This document shows positions 1 to 9,141 of a DNA stretch of 64,000 nucleotides, piece after piece. The stretch is from positions 4,464,001 through 4,528,000 of the forward strand of contig NZ_CP134398.1 of the NCBI RefSeq assembly GCF_002968335.2, given 5' to 3'. The stretch is from Mycobacterium sp. ITM-2016-00316 (lineage in GTDB: Bacteria > Actinomycetota > Actinomycetes > Mycobacteriales > Mycobacteriaceae). Position numbers and translations under genes: made by a program. Each line of letters begins with the position of its first letter. Positions within the stretch are counted from its first letter, which is position 1. The notes below the pieces were generated by a model. The model was not told where the DNA came from. It searched no databases and saw only the letters and a program-made list of their open reading frames with translations.

Positions 1-1449
1 GTAGCGCGATGCCAGCGAGGTCGCGAGATCGCCTCCGGCACTGTGCCATCCGACGACCGCGTCGATGGAGTTGTCGATCATGGCCTCGCCGTACAGGGTC
101 ACCGGATCCAGCGCGGACACCGAGGCGGTGATGCCGACATTGCGCAGCTGGTCGGCGGCGGTGTTGGCCACCGCGATCGACGTCGGATCGTTGGCGGCCA
201 CCCCGAGGACGATTTTCAGCGGCTCACCGTCTTTGATGATCTGGCCGCGCGCCTCGTCCGGCCCGGGGGTTCCTGGTGTCGTCGTCTGCGGTGTCTCCAC
301 CGGCTGCACCTGGTAGCCGGCAGCGGCGAGCAGACCGAGCGCCGCCTCCGAGGAGATGGCCGGCGGTGCGGTCGGCACGTAACCGGGGTCCGACGGCGAG
401 CGCACCTGCGCCTGCGCCAGGGTCACCGTGTTGTCGGATCCGGCGCCGACGGCGGCCAGCAGATCGACGTCGAGCAGACCGAACAGCGCCTTGCGGACCC
501 GCAGATCGGTCAGGGCCGGCTGCTGGGCGCGCAGCGTCAATTGCATGACGCGCGGCCCGACGATGCGGTCGGTACGCACGTCCGGGATGGCCGACAGTTG
601 CGCGAAGGCCGCCTGGCCGCCGTGCACCTGAGCCACCTGGGTGTCCCCGTTGCGGATCGAATCAGCCAGCGCGGCAGGCGATCCCGCCCGACGGAAGAGG
701 ATCTGATCCGGTTTCGCCGGCTCACCCCAGTAGCGGTCGTTGCGGGCGAGCAGGATCTCGTCGCGCTGCGGGTCGATGTTGTCCACCCGGAACTGACCGC
801 CGGTCACCGGCAGCGCCCGGGCCAGCCCGGCGCCGAAGCCGCCGGGTACGTCCTTGACGATATGCGCGGGCAGGATGTCGTTGAACAGTTCCCGCCACGC
901 CGGGTAGGGCTGGGAGAAGGTGACGACCGCGGTCTTACCGCCCTCCACCGACTGCACCCCGGTGATGAGGTCATAGCCGGCGGGGTCGACCACCCCGGGG
1001 TGACTGACCATCTGGCGCCACAGGTACCAGTAGTCGTCGGCGCCGATCGGCGCGTTGTCGGTCCATGCCGCCTCCGGCCGGATCTTGTAGGTGACGGTGA
1101 ACGGGTTCTCGTCGGTCACCTCCGCCGATACCAGCAGGGTGGGGTCCATCTCCCACCGCGACCCGGTCAGCGTCGCCGCATCGGAGATCGGGCGGAACGA
1201 ACTCGGCAGCACCAGAGATGAGATCGCGGCGTTCACCGAGGACTGATCGGACAGCAGATGCGGATTGAACCCGGCACCGATCGCGTCGATGGCCATGATG
1301 ATCTGCATGGCCTTGGCCGGCGCGGGCGGCGTCGTCGACACCGTCTCGGTGCTCTGCGGCGCGGGCGGCGGGCTGACCGTGCAACCGGCCAGCACCAGCG
1401 CCGACAGCGCTGCCACGGGCACGAAGAAGCGGTGTCGGGCTGACGGCAC
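1..1449 (-). CDS. lpqW: LpqW-like lipoprotein, family-5 solute-binding fold (3' end outside window)
   Basis: The frame stays open from a GTG at 1449 to base 1, so 483 codons are present and the C-terminus is missing; M. tuberculosis LpqW is about 635 aa. The N-terminus reads [11 protein letters not shown], then a hydrophobic stretch ending in the lipobox VLAGC, so the mature protein should be a lipid-anchored cell-wall lipoprotein. A Pro/Thr-rich linker follows, then a family-5 peptide/solute-binding domain. LpqW does not act as a known importer subunit: in mycobacteria it regulates the branch between polar PIMs and LM/LAM, and pimE mutations are known to suppress an lpqW mutant. It starts 29 nt after the typA stop on the same strand, so the two are probably cotranscribed. 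Identification rests on the lipobox, the fold-like sequence and the position beside typA (Rv1165-Rv1166 order). Confidence 0.85.
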   Translation of the reverse strand, partial: MPSARHRFFVPVAALSALVLAGCTVSPPPAPQSTETVSTTPPAPAKAMQIIMAIDAIGAGFNPHLLSDQSSVNAAISSLVLPSSFRPISDAATLTGSRWEMDPTLLVSAEVTDENPFTVTYKIRPEAAWTDNAPIGADDYWYLWRQMVSHPGVVDPAGYDLITGVQSVEGGKTAVVTFSQPYPAWRELFNDILPAHIVKDVPGGFGAGLARALPVTGGQFRVDNIDPQRDEILLARNDRYWGEPAKPDQILFRRAGSPAALADSIRNGDTQVAQVHGGQAAFAQLSAIPDVRTDRIVGPRVMQLTLRAQQPALTDLRVRKALFGLLDVDLLAAVGAGSDNTVTLAQAQVRSPSDPGYVPTAPPAISSEAALGLLAAAGYQVQPVETPQTTTPGTPGPDEARGQIIKDGEPLKIVLGVAANDPTSIAVANTAADQLRNVGITASVSALDPVTLYGEAMIDNSIDAVVGWHSAGGDLATSLASRY

Positions 1450-1478
1450 GAGATTCAGGGTATCGGGCCGGCGCAATC

Positions 1479-3392
1479 TCAGGAGTTCTGCTGCTTGGCG
1501 CGCGACTTCGCCCGGGCCCGCAGGCTGGCGGTGAGCTCGAGTTTGCGCACCCGCACGATCTCCGGGGTGACCTCGACGCACTCGTCCTCGGCGCAGAACT
1601 CCATGGCCTGCTCCAGGCCGAGCTCCAGCGGACGAGCCAGCGTCTCGAAGACGTCGGCGGTCGAGGACCGCATATTGGTCAGCTTCTTTTCCTTGGTGGC
1701 GTTGATGTCGAGGTCCTCGGCACGCGGGTTGATGCCCACGACCTGGCCCTCGTAGGTGTCCTGACCGGGCTCGACGAAGAACTGCCCGCGATCAGCGAGC
1801 TGGGTCATGGCGAACGGCGTGATCTTGCCGGTGCGGTCGGAGACCAGCGAGCCGGTGTGGCGGGCCCGGATCTCGCCCGCCCAGGGGCGGTACCCCTCGA
1901 ACACCGCGTTGGCGATGCCGGTGCCGCGGGTGATCGTCAGGAAGTCGGTGCGGAAACCGATCAGGCCACGGCTGGGCACGATGAAGTCCATCCGGACCCA
2001 CCCGGCGGCATGGTTGGTCATGTCCTCCATGCGGCCCTTGCGGGCGGCCATCAGCTGGGTGATGGCACCGACGAACTCTTCGGGGGTGTCGATGGTCATC
2101 GCCTCGAACGGCTCGTGCAGCTTGCCGTCGATGGTCTGGGTGACCACCTGCGGCTTGCCGACGGTCAGCTCGAAGCCTTCGCGGCGCATCTGCTCGACGA
2201 GGATGGCCAGCGCGAGCTCGCCACGGCCCTGGACTTCCCAGGCGTCCGGACGACCGATGTCGACCACCTTGATCGACACGTTGCCGACCAGTTCGGCGTC
2301 CAAGCGGCTCTTGACCATGCGCGCGGTCAGCTTGTGCCCGGACACCTTGCCGGCCAGCGGCGAGGTGTTGGTGCCGATGGTGACCGAGATGGCGGGCTCG
2401 TCGACGGTGATGCGCGGGAGTGCGTGGGCGTGCTCGATATCGGCCAGGGTGTCGCCGATCATGATCTCGGGCATGCCCGCGACGGCCACGATGTCACCGG
2501 CGACGGCTTCGTCGGTGCTGGTCCGCTCCACGCCGACAGTGACGAGCAGTTCGGTGATCTTGGCGTTGGTGATGACGGGATGGCCGTCCACCTCACGCAT
2601 CCAGGCCACCTGCTGGCCCTTCTTCAGCTTGCCCTTGTAGATACGGACCAGCGCGAGACGGCCCAGGAACGCCGACGCGTCGAGGTTGGTCACCAGCGCC
2701 TGCAGCGGTGCCTCCGGATCGCCCTGCGGCGGCGGGATGTGCTCCAGCAGGACGTCGAACAGCGGATCGAGATTTTCGCCGTCGGGGTTCTCGCCGTTCG
2801 CGGGCTCGGTGGTGCTGGCGATGCCCGCACGCCCCGAGGCGTACAGCACCGGCAGTCCGAGAGCGAATTCGGCGGCGTTCTGGGCTTCGTCGTCGAGGTC
2901 GGAGGCGACATCGAGCAGCAGGTCATGGCTCTCGGAGACGACCTCGGCGATCCGCGCATCCGGGCGGTCGGTCTTGTTGACGACCACGATCACCGGCAGG
3001 TGCGCGGCCAGCGCCTTGCGCAGCACGAAGCGGGTCTGCGGCAACGGGCCCTCGGAGGCGTCCACCAGCAGCACGACACCGTCGACCATGGACAGGCCGC
3101 GCTCCACCTCGCCGCCGAAGTCGGCGTGGCCGGGGGTGTCGATGACGTTGATGACCGTCATGGACCCGTCGGGGTTCTGGCGGTGCACCGCGGTGTTCTT
3201 GGCCAGGATGGTGATGCCCTTTTCCTTCTCCAGGTCACCGGAGTCCATCAGGCGTTCGATGGCATCATCACCGCGGTGCGACAACGCACCGGACTGCCGC
3301 AGCATTGCATCGACCAGGGTTGTCTTACCGTGATCGACGTGCGCGACGATGGCTACGTTGCGAAAGTTCGGGCGAGAATCCACGTAGGGCAT
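1479..3392 (-). CDS. typA: TypA/BipA ribosome-associated translational GTPase
   Basis: This 637-aa protein has the usual TypA length. It is a translational GTPase of the EF-G superfamily that binds 70S ribosomes and helps 50S assembly and stress growth. The GTPase domain shows G1 AHVDHGKT (about residues 17-24), G3 DTPGH (85-89) and G4 NKTD (139-142). The central domain contains TNTSPLAGK and the C-terminal part contains [11 protein letters not shown] and [10 protein letters not shown], both typical of TypA. The ATG at 3392 gives [16 protein letters not shown], slightly longer than the M. tuberculosis N-terminus. It is the first gene of a likely typA-lpqW transcript, transcribed away from a small gene that begins at 3448. 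Nothing is missing from the catalytic motifs. Confidence 0.97.
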   Translation of the reverse strand: MPYVDSRPNFRNVAIVAHVDHGKTTLVDAMLRQSGALSHRGDDAIERLMDSGDLEKEKGITILAKNTAVHRQNPDGSMTVINVIDTPGHADFGGEVERGLSMVDGVVLLVDASEGPLPQTRFVLRKALAAHLPVIVVVNKTDRPDARIAEVVSESHDLLLDVASDLDDEAQNAAEFALGLPVLYASGRAGIASTTEPANGENPDGENLDPLFDVLLEHIPPPQGDPEAPLQALVTNLDASAFLGRLALVRIYKGKLKKGQQVAWMREVDGHPVITNAKITELLVTVGVERTSTDEAVAGDIVAVAGMPEIMIGDTLADIEHAHALPRITVDEPAISVTIGTNTSPLAGKVSGHKLTARMVKSRLDAELVGNVSIKVVDIGRPDAWEVQGRGELALAILVEQMRREGFELTVGKPQVVTQTIDGKLHEPFEAMTIDTPEEFVGAITQLMAARKGRMEDMTNHAAGWVRMDFIVPSRGLIGFRTDFLTITRGTGIANAVFEGYRPWAGEIRARHTGSLVSDRTGKITPFAMTQLADRGQFFVEPGQDTYEGQVVGINPRAEDLDINATKEKKLTNMRSSTADVFETLARPLELGLEQAMEFCAEDECVEVTPEIVRVRKLELTASLRARAKSRAKQQNS

Positions 3393-3447
3393 TGTCGCAG
3401 TGTGGGCACCCGATCACGAAAACGACCGATTTCTGCGGAAGGCGTGA

Positions 3448-3609
3448 GTGAAGAAGCTGCTGTCGGCCAAGCCGAAGAAGAAGTGTTGCCGCAGCAAGCC
3501 GCGCTGTAAGAAGTGTCCGCTGGTGTTGCACAAGGTGCAGAAGGCCGCACACAACGGAATGCGGGGCAAGGACTTGGAGAAGGTGTACAAACTCGCCCGA
3601 AAGACGTAA
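3448..3609 (+). CDS. Small basic cysteine-rich conserved protein (53 aa)
   Basis: A GTG at 3448 preceded by GGAAGG (3437-3442) opens a 53-codon frame ending at TAA 3607-3609. The product is strongly basic (a run of Lys in the first 25 residues) and carries four cysteines in the pattern CC-x5-C-x2-C (KCCRSKPRCKKCP), followed by a short helical-looking tail VLHKVQKAAHNGMRGKD. This looks like a small metal- or nucleic-acid-binding protein of the type often conserved in actinobacteria, but I cannot assign a function. It is divergent from typA with 55 nt between the two starts, so both promoters must lie in that gap. It is too short for a 60-aa ORF cut-off. The codon pattern, high in G/C at third positions, supports coding. 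Confidence 0.7.
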   Translation: MKKLLSAKPKKKCCRSKPRCKKCPLVLHKVQKAAHNGMRGKDLEKVYKLARKT

Positions 3610-3691
3610 TGACCTGGGTCGATACCTGTCCCTGACGCCGTGGCGAGCGTACCGTTGAGGTACCCGTCGGACGTTCTTGGAGGTATCGATC

Positions 3692-3958
3692 ATGACGGTT
3701 TATCAAGTACTCACAGTGGCGGTGATCGTGGCGCTGGCGCTGGCTGCGACAGCGGCGATATATCTCGGATTACTGAACTGGTTCGGCGCCGCGTACGTGG
3801 TGCGGTGTGCCGCATGTCACCATCTGACGCTGTCATCGGCCAAGGACCCACAGGCGTCCTGCCCGCATTGCCGGCATCCGGCGCTGTTGCACCCGATCTA
3901 CACGGCGGGCCACCGCGGTCAGCCGGTGCGCGTGGTCGGCGACCGCCTGCGGTACTAG
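3692..3958 (+). CDS. Small membrane protein with a C-terminal zinc-ribbon-like domain (88 aa)
   Basis: The ATG at 3692 has a good ribosome-binding site (TTGGAGG at 3677-3683), which argues against the TTG 15 nt upstream in the same frame. One N-terminal transmembrane helix spans about residues 4-28, followed by a cytosolic or wall-side domain with two CxxC knuckles, CAAC and CPHC, spaced about 21 residues apart. Such a 4-Cys arrangement normally binds zinc. No enzymatic motif is visible and the function is unknown. It stands alone, with about 80 nt before it and about 200 nt after it. Confidence 0.75.
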   Translation: MTVYQVLTVAVIVALALAATAAIYLGLLNWFGAAYVVRCAACHHLTLSSAKDPQASCPHCRHPALLHPIYTAGHRGQPVRVVGDRLRY

Positions 3959-4156
3959 CGACACGCATGCTCCGGAAAGTCTTCGAAAACTCTCAGCTTC
4001 GTTCAATTAACTTGTACGTCAATACTTCTCGGCACGTGCCCGGCGCCCGTGACGCCGCCAAAGCGCTTGCGTACGAAATCAATTGGTAACGTTCGCCACT
4101 CCTGCGCGATGCACCGAGCGACCAGAGCGGTCCGCTGTGACGAAGGGTTTGTGCCG

Positions 4157-4567
4157 ATGCCTGTGACCACCCGAAGCCATTCCCCAGGTCGCTACGCTCC
4201 TGCCCGCCGGAGCCTTGTGCGTATCGCCACCAAGCTGACCGTCGTCGGCATCGGTGCCGCCGCCGTCGCCGCGGCGTTCGTGACCGTCGGGGCGGCAACG
4301 GCGAGCGCGGAGGTCACCGAGGTCGCACCCCGGCCCAACGTGTCCAGTCGCCAGGCCATCCTGGTCGACAAGAACGCGCTCCGCCGGTCGGGTCAGGGTG
4401 TCGCCCGCGGCTCCGGGGCCGAGAACCGGCGCGCCGGCAGCGGTGGGGTGATGGCCCAGGGCGAGGTCCGCGACAGCGTGATCGCGGTGCCGGGCACCTC
4501 GTCGGCCCCGTTCGGGGTCCGCGCCAACGGGGAGTTCCGCCAGGGCGCCCCCATCGGCAGTTGGTGA
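4157..4567 (+). CDS. Putative exported protein of unknown function (136 aa)
   Basis: I place the start at ATG 4157, nine nt after GAAGGG; a GTG at 4151 in the same frame is possible. A basic region of about 25 residues (RSHSPGRYAPARRSLVR) precedes a hydrophobic segment TVVGIGAAAVAAAFVTVGA that ends in ATASA, a plausible signal-peptidase I site. The mature part is about 80 residues, Ser/Gly/Arg-rich and without cysteines or recognisable domains. The unusually long basic n-region could instead indicate a membrane anchor. The gene ends 7 nt before the convergent mutT2 stop. Confidence 0.6.
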   Translation: MPVTTRSHSPGRYAPARRSLVRIATKLTVVGIGAAAVAAAFVTVGAATASAEVTEVAPRPNVSSRQAILVDKNALRRSGQGVARGSGAENRRAGSGGVMAQGEVRDSVIAVPGTSSAPFGVRANGEFRQGAPIGSW

Positions 4568-4573
4568 ACGGGG

Positions 4574-4963
4574 TCAGACTGCCAGTGCCGCAGCCAGATC
4601 CGGCACCCAACCGCGGTCGGCCGGCACCCATGCCAGGTCGTCCAATTCGTGCGCTCGGACCCACCGCAACGCACGATGGTCGTGTGGCAGCGGGCTGCCG
4701 GAGTCGCAGCTGACCAGGTAGGCGCGCAACGTCATCGCGTTCGGCAGCGCCACGTCCGCACCGACGCGCGCGCCGACGGTGACCGCGATGCCGAGTTCTT
4801 CGCGGAGCTCACGAACGAGTCCGTCGGCGTCGCTCTCCCCCGCGGCGACCTTCCCGCCCGGCAACTCCCACAGACCGGCCAGTTCGGGCGGCCGTTTTCG
4901 CTGTGCGACCAGCAATGCACCCTGTGAAATGAGCGCTCCCGCAACGACGATCTGCCCGGCCAT
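4574..4963 (-). CDS. mutT2: MutT2-type Nudix (d)CTP pyrophosphohydrolase
   Basis: This 129-aa protein is a single Nudix domain. The Nudix box GX5EX7REUXEEXGU is complete, beginning GGKVAAGESDADG and ending RELREELGI at about residues 37-59. In M. tuberculosis the orthologue MutT2 (Rv1160) hydrolyses CTP, dCTP and 5-methyl-dCTP and sanitises the nucleotide pool. The assignment of this paralogue rather than MutT1 or MutT3 rests on the small size and the position next to the pterin dehydratase and pimE, as in the Rv1159-Rv1160 region. It is divergent from the dehydratase gene with only 27 nt between the starts. Confidence 0.88.
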   Translation of the reverse strand: MAGQIVVAGALISQGALLVAQRKRPPELAGLWELPGGKVAAGESDADGLVRELREELGIAVTVGARVGADVALPNAMTLRAYLVSCDSGSPLPHDHRALRWVRAHELDDLAWVPADRGWVPDLAAALAV

Positions 4964-4990
4964 CGCGGTTGACGGTATACCGTCGAGGAC

Positions 4991-5275
4991 ATGGCTGTGT
5001 TAACCAACGACCAAGTCGACGCCGCACTGCCCGATCTGAACGGCTGGGAACGATCCGACGGCGCACTGCGCCGCTCGATCGAGTTCCCGGCGTTTCTTGA
5101 AGGGGTCGACGCCGTCGGTCGCGTCGCCGAGCTGGCAGAACAGAAGGATCATCACCCCGATATCGACATCCGTTGGCGGACGGTGACTTTCGCGCTCGTC
5201 ACGCATTCCGCCGGCGGTATCACCGATCAGGATCTGGAGATGGCGAAGGCGATCGATCAGCTGCTCGGGGGCTAG
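4991..5275 (+). CDS. Pterin-4-alpha-carbinolamine dehydratase family protein
   Basis: The 94-aa length matches the PCD/DCoH family. The signature [13 protein letters not shown] carries the HH-P-D active-site group that dehydrates 4a-hydroxytetrahydropterin. In mycobacteria it is encoded between mutT2 and pimE (Rv1159A). No aromatic amino acid hydroxylase is visible here, so its physiological partner is unclear. The last 56 nt overlap the end of pimE on the opposite strand, so the two transcripts must be antisense to each other at their 3' ends. Confidence 0.9.
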   Translation: MAVLTNDQVDAALPDLNGWERSDGALRRSIEFPAFLEGVDAVGRVAELAEQKDHHPDIDIRWRTVTFALVTHSAGGITDQDLEMAKAIDQLLGG

Positions 5276-6482
5276 CGGCGAGCCATCCCAGGGTGGCCAG
5301 CGTGGCCACCGGGTACACCATGCCCGCCCAGGCAAGGTGCCACGGGCGTTCGATCTCCCAGATCGTCGGCTGCGCGAAGCTCAGCAGCCATGGCACCCCG
5401 ATGAGGGTCAGCGCCAGCCACCCCCAGCCCAGCACGCGGGCGCCGAGCCGTTCTCGCAGCGGCCCGTGCAGCAGCCAGATCATCAACGGGATCAGCCAGA
5501 CCCAGTGATGCGTCCACGAGATCGGAGAGAGCAGCAGCCCGAACAGCTGGACCGTGACGATGCCGCCGAGTCGGTCTGCGGTGCCGATGGCCCGCCACGC
5601 CAGCAACGCCAGCAACGCGGTGAGCACCAGCGCGGCGAGCACGATGGGCCCGTAGCCGGCGTCGTAGCCGAGAATCCGTGAGATCGCGCCGCGCCAGGAC
5701 TGGTTGAACGAGGTGCCGATCGGGCCGACACGGCGAGCATCACCCAGCAGATCGGTGAAGTAGTAGCGGGCCTGGTCGCCGACCACCAGAGCCGACACGC
5801 CGATGGTGGCCAGGAAGACCACCGCGGAGAACACCGCCACACCCCACCGGCGCACACCGACGAAGTAGAGACCCGCGACGGCCGGGGTGAGCTTGACACC
5901 GGCGGCCAGCCCCACCAGCAGGCCCGACCACCACCATCGGGTGCTCTGCACCGCACACAGCACGGCGAGCACCAGCAGCACGTTGATCTGGCCGTAGTCG
6001 AAGGTGCTGCGCAGCGGTTCGGTCCAGATGCCGACCGCGGTCCACACCATCGCCGGGCGCAGATCGGTGCGCCCGAGCAGCCGCAGACTGATCCGCACCA
6101 CGCCGTAGAGCGCGGCGAAGATGCCGAGTTGCCAGATGAAGGCCACCACGCCGAACGGCAGCAGGCTCAGCGGGTAGAACACCACCGCCGCGAACGGCGG
6201 GTAGGTGAACGGCAGCGGGAAGTCCGGCGTCTGCTCGGCGTAGACGTAGTCGTAGAGCGCGCCGGGGTGCTCGAGGGTCTCGGCGCCTCCGACGTAGACG
6301 TGCAGGTCGACGAAGTTCGCGCCGTTGGGAACCAGGTAGGTCCAGGCGAGGCGCGCGGCGATGCTGACCACCAGCAACAGCGGCGCCCAGCGATACAGCT
6401 GTGCCCTCGGACCGGTGTCGCGGATGGTGTCTACGGGTCCGACTCTAACGACCGGCGTGTCGCTCGCCCGCCCGGTCACCAT
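5220..6482 (-). CDS. pimE: PimE, polyprenol-phosphomannose-dependent alpha-1,2-mannosyltransferase
   Basis: PimE is a GT-C/GT87 membrane glycosyltransferase that adds the fifth mannose to phosphatidylinositol mannosides (Ac1PIM4 to Ac1PIM5) on the outer side of the plasma membrane. From ATG 6482, which has GGAGG 9 nt upstream, the protein is 420 aa; the frame stays open 45 nt further upstream but without a Shine-Dalgarno. About ten hydrophobic helices are visible. The first extracytoplasmic loop contains [11 protein letters not shown], whose Asp corresponds to the catalytic acidic residue of the family. A second conserved patch is [10 protein letters not shown]. The C-terminal tail is Pro/Ser/Asp-rich, encoded in the region antisense to the pterin dehydratase. 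Confidence 0.93.
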   Translation of the reverse strand: MVTGRASDTPVVRVGPVDTIRDTGPRAQLYRWAPLLLVVSIAARLAWTYLVPNGANFVDLHVYVGGAETLEHPGALYDYVYAEQTPDFPLPFTYPPFAAVVFYPLSLLPFGVVAFIWQLGIFAALYGVVRISLRLLGRTDLRPAMVWTAVGIWTEPLRSTFDYGQINVLLVLAVLCAVQSTRWWWSGLLVGLAAGVKLTPAVAGLYFVGVRRWGVAVFSAVVFLATIGVSALVVGDQARYYFTDLLGDARRVGPIGTSFNQSWRGAISRILGYDAGYGPIVLAALVLTALLALLAWRAIGTADRLGGIVTVQLFGLLLSPISWTHHWVWLIPLMIWLLHGPLRERLGARVLGWGWLALTLIGVPWLLSFAQPTIWEIERPWHLAWAGMVYPVATLATLGWLAASPRAADRSPSPSPDPDR

Positions 6483-6592
6483 CGGCGCACACCTCCGTAA
6501 CGGTTGGATAAATGCCACTCTTGTCACTTGAGTAACACCAGTAACACCGTAGTTTCGGTCTGAGACGTGCCGTCAACGAAATGGGGAGACTC

Positions 6593-7162
6593 GTGTCACC
6601 AACCAGAAAAGCGTTTGCCGCCAGCATGATTGCCGGAGCAGGCGCCGTCGCCACCGCCCTGATGCTCAGCCCGACCGCGGTCGCCGAACCGGCCCCGCTG
6701 CCGCCCGCACCTGCGCCGGCACCCGCCATGCCGAACATTCCGTTCATGAACCAGCTCGCCGGCCTGCCGGCCGCCGCGCCGGGCCTCATCCAGGGACTCG
6801 CTTCGGCGTTCACCGGTGGCGGCGGGCAGTCGACCCTGCCGGTCGATCCGATCACGCCGTCCGCTCCGGTGGCCAGCGCATCGCTGAACCTGCCGCCGAC
6901 CCCGGGCGTGGCCACCGCGCTGCCCGCGGCGGCGGCTGCCGCTCCGGCGGTCGCCGGTGTGCAGAACATGGTCCCGGAGAGCCTGGCATCCCTGATCCCG
7001 GCCGGCACCCCGCTGGCGGGTCTGCTGCCGCAGACCGGTGCAGCCGCGCCGGCCGCGACGCCGGGCGTCCCGGCCGCGCCGGGCGTGCCTGCCTCGTCTC
7101 CGGCCGATGCCGCGGCCCAGTCACTGGTGCCGATGTTCCTGCCGGTCTCCGCGCTGCCCTGA
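6593..7162 (+). CDS. Ala/Pro-rich secreted protein (Rv1158c-like)
   Basis: GTG 6593 is preceded by GGGGAG (6583-6588); an in-frame ATG at 6581 lacks a ribosome-binding site and would put that sequence inside the gene. The 189-aa product begins with a signal peptide (basic n-region, then a hydrophobic core with cleavage expected around TAVAEPAP). The mature chain is low-complexity and rich in Ala and Pro (PAPAPAPAMP, PAAAAAAPAVAG), with no cysteines. Proteins like this are exported by mycobacteria in pairs beside pimE (Rv1157c/Rv1158c); no biochemical function is known. It is followed after 44 nt by a longer gene of the same style, probably in one transcript. Confidence 0.8.
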   Translation: MSPTRKAFAASMIAGAGAVATALMLSPTAVAEPAPLPPAPAPAPAMPNIPFMNQLAGLPAAAPGLIQGLASAFTGGGGQSTLPVDPITPSAPVASASLNLPPTPGVATALPAAAAAAPAVAGVQNMVPESLASLIPAGTPLAGLLPQTGAAAPAATPGVPAAPGVPASSPADAAAQSLVPMFLPVSALP

Positions 7163-7206
7163 CCGCCGGCCGTACCCGTCACCGAACAACTCACCAGGGG
7201 GAAGTC

Positions 7207-8205
7207 ATGCCATCGATCCGGACAATGCTGACCAGCACCACGGCCTGTGCGCTCGTGGCGCTGGGCAGCGGAGTCGCGATCCCTGCCCACGCCGAACCGG
7301 CCGCGCCCATGCCGCTGCCGATCAACGGCCTGCAGGCACCGGGGCTACCGGCGATGGAGACTCTCGGCCCGGCCATCCAGCAGGCCGCTGCTGATCCGGG
7401 CAATGCCGCATCGATGCTCATGGCCGCTGCCGCGGCGTTCGCCGGAAACGCGGCGGCGCCGTCTGATTCGCTGAATGTCGCGTCCGCCGTGAACCAGTTC
7501 GTGTCCGAGCCGCAGGCACATGTGCCTGCGGCCGGCGCGGGCGCGGACGCCCATCTGCCCGCCGGGGTGGACCCGGCCTTCTCCGTCGGGCCCGTCCCCA
7601 TGGCGGTGCCCACCGCACCCGAGGCCGTCGTCCCGCCGGTGGATGCACCGGCACCGGCTCCCGAAGCGGCAGCCGCACCGGCTCCTGCCCCCGAGGCCGC
7701 GCCGCTGGCGGCACCCGCCCCGGAGGCCGCCCCCGCACCCGGTCCCGCGCCGGCACCCGCGCCCGCAGCCGGCACCATGCCCGACTTCGGCCCCGACGCG
7801 CCGACCACCCAGGACTTTATGTACCCGTCGATCAGCAACGGCTGCGGCGTCGACGGCGGCAACGTGCTGGCCACCGCGATCTCGGTCGCCGGCCCCGCGA
7901 AGATCCCCGCACCCGGCCCGGTCGCCGGACAGACCGCCTACGTGTTCACCGCGGTCGGCACTCCCGGCCCTGCGGCCGAGCAGAAGCTGCCGCTGAACGT
8001 GACGTGGGTGAACCTCACCACCGGCAAGTCCGGTACCGCGACGCTCAAACCGCAGGCCGATATCAACCCCGCCGGACCGACCACGCTGACCGCAATCGCC
8101 GACACCGGCTCGGGCAGCATCATGTCAACGATCTTCGGTCAGGTCAGCACGACCGAAAAGCAGTGCCAGTTCATGCCCACCATCGGTTCGACGGTGGTGC
8201 CGTAA
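7207..8205 (+). CDS. Ala/Pro-rich secreted protein (Rv1157c-like)
   Basis: ATG 7207 follows a strong AGGGGGAAG site. The 332-aa product has a signal peptide ending near VAIPAHAEP, a long alanine-rich region, and a proline/alanine repeat tract at about residues 140-195 (APAPEAAAAPAPAPEAAPL). The C-terminal domain of about 130 residues is of normal complexity, with cysteines (NGCGVDGG, KQCQFMP) that could form a disulfide. The layout is an export signal, a flexible wall-spanning linker and a small folded domain. It matches the Rv1157c position. Function is unknown; the Pro/Ala stalk suggests a cell-wall or surface location. Confidence 0.82.
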   Translation: MPSIRTMLTSTTACALVALGSGVAIPAHAEPAAPMPLPINGLQAPGLPAMETLGPAIQQAAADPGNAASMLMAAAAAFAGNAAAPSDSLNVASAVNQFVSEPQAHVPAAGAGADAHLPAGVDPAFSVGPVPMAVPTAPEAVVPPVDAPAPAPEAAAAPAPAPEAAPLAAPAPEAAPAPGPAPAPAPAAGTMPDFGPDAPTTQDFMYPSISNGCGVDGGNVLATAISVAGPAKIPAPGPVAGQTAYVFTAVGTPGPAAEQKLPLNVTWVNLTTGKSGTATLKPQADINPAGPTTLTAIADTGSGSIMSTIFGQVSTTEKQCQFMPTIGSTVVP

Positions 8206-8237
8206 CGGGCGTATCGCTCAGCGCGAGCGATGGTGCG

Positions 8238-8387
8238 CTAGTACGCCATGAAGAGGATCATCTCGCGGTCGTATTCACGGCCGGGATGAGACTCCGAGAG
8301 GTGGGTCTGCGCCTTCTCGACGAGATCGTCTTCGTTCTCACCTTGAATCGCCTCGCCGCACGGGCAGTTCAGATGTGTCTTAGCCAT
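8238..8387 (-). CDS. DUF1059 small protein (49 aa)
   Basis: On the minus strand ATG 8387 to TAG 8238 encodes 49 aa. The sequence begins MAKTHLNCPCGEAIQGENED and ends EYDREMILFMAY. The CPCG knuckle, the following acidic segment and the H-x5-H pattern (QTHLSESHP) are characteristic of the DUF1059 family, probably metal-binding, with no assigned role. It is divergent from the nitroreductase gene with only 20-32 nt between starts, so each promoter must extend into the other gene. Confidence 0.85.
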   Translation of the reverse strand: MAKTHLNCPCGEAIQGENEDDLVEKAQTHLSESHPGREYDREMILFMAY

Positions 8388-8407
8388 ATGTCCACAATCG
8401 CATACGC

Positions 8408-9073
8408 ATGATGGTGGGCATGGACATCTACCACGTTATGCGCACAACTGGGGCGGTCCGTGTCTTCACCGGCGAACCGCTGCCCGACGAAACGCTGACC
8501 CGGATCCTCGACAACGCCCGCTTTGCGCCGAGCGGCGGCAACCGGCAGGGCACCCACGTCGTGGTGGTTCGCGATCCCGCCACCATGCAAGCCCTCGCCG
8601 ATCTCACCGATACCGGTTTCCGGCGCTACATCGCCCAGCAACGCCACGGGGAGAGCCCGTGGAACCCGCTGCACCCGATGGCTGTGTCGGCCGAGGATCT
8701 CGCCGCCGTGCGCGTCCCCCGGGCGGGCCAACTGCTGGACGCCGATGTGGCGCTGGTGATCTGCGTCGACCTCGGTGTGGTGGCGGCATTCGATCAGGAT
8801 CTCGACCGCATCGGCCTGGTGGCGGGCGCATCGGTCTACCCGCTGGTGTGGAACATCCTGCTGGCGGCCCGCAACGAGGGCTTCGGTGGCGTGCTCACCA
8901 CGATGGTCGTGCCCGAGGAGCCCAGGGTGAAAGAACTGCTCGGCATCCCCGGGGACTACGCGATCGCCGCGGTGCTGCCGCTGGGCAAGCCGGTCAAGCA
9001 GTTCACCAAGCTGACCCGCAAACCGGTCTCCGAGTTCGTCACCCGGGAACGGTTCGACGGGCCGGCGTTCTGA
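8408..9073 (+). CDS. Nitroreductase-family FMN oxidoreductase
   Basis: This 221-aa protein belongs to the nitroreductase superfamily, FMN-dependent enzymes using NAD(P)H. The N-terminal MRTTGAVRVFTGEPLPDE and the FMN-phosphate-binding segment FAPSGGNRQGTHVV are visible, as is the C-terminal GFGGVLTTMV segment. Substrate cannot be predicted. Three in-frame ATGs exist at 8408, 8411 and 8420; the last (MDIYHVMRTT) fits family N-termini best and follows a G-rich GGTGGG, so the true protein may be 217 aa. Confidence 0.88.
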   Translation: MMVGMDIYHVMRTTGAVRVFTGEPLPDETLTRILDNARFAPSGGNRQGTHVVVVRDPATMQALADLTDTGFRRYIAQQRHGESPWNPLHPMAVSAEDLAAVRVPRAGQLLDADVALVICVDLGVVAAFDQDLDRIGLVAGASVYPLVWNILLAARNEGFGGVLTTMVVPEEPRVKELLGIPGDYAIAAVLPLGKPVKQFTKLTRKPVSEFVTRERFDGPAF

Positions 9074-9136
9074 CGTTGACTCTGCGGTGAGGGCGCGCGC
9101 CTCTCGCACTTTCGCGGCGTAAGCGCAGAGTCAACG
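9074..9136. repeat. 13-bp perfect inverted repeat, terminator-like or dispersed palindromic element
   Basis: CGTTGACTCTGCG at 9074-9086 is perfectly repeated in inverse at 9124-9136, separated by 37 nt that contain a second smaller hairpin (GAGG..CCTC). It fills the whole gap between the convergent nitroreductase and HhH-GPD genes. It may terminate both transcripts; there is no T-run. The self-contained look also fits a dispersed intergenic palindrome. Confidence 0.6.
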
Positions 9137-9141
9137 AGAAT

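Noticed and set aside
1857..3509. 550-aa open frame opposite typA
   Set aside because: High-GC antisense shadow; Arg/Gly/His/Asp-rich low-information protein with no domain, exactly antiparallel to a conserved GTPase.
7640..7780. Pro/Ala repeats as a CRISPR or DNA repeat array
   Set aside because: The repetition is degenerate codon-level low complexity inside a secreted-protein gene; no fixed repeat/spacer unit.
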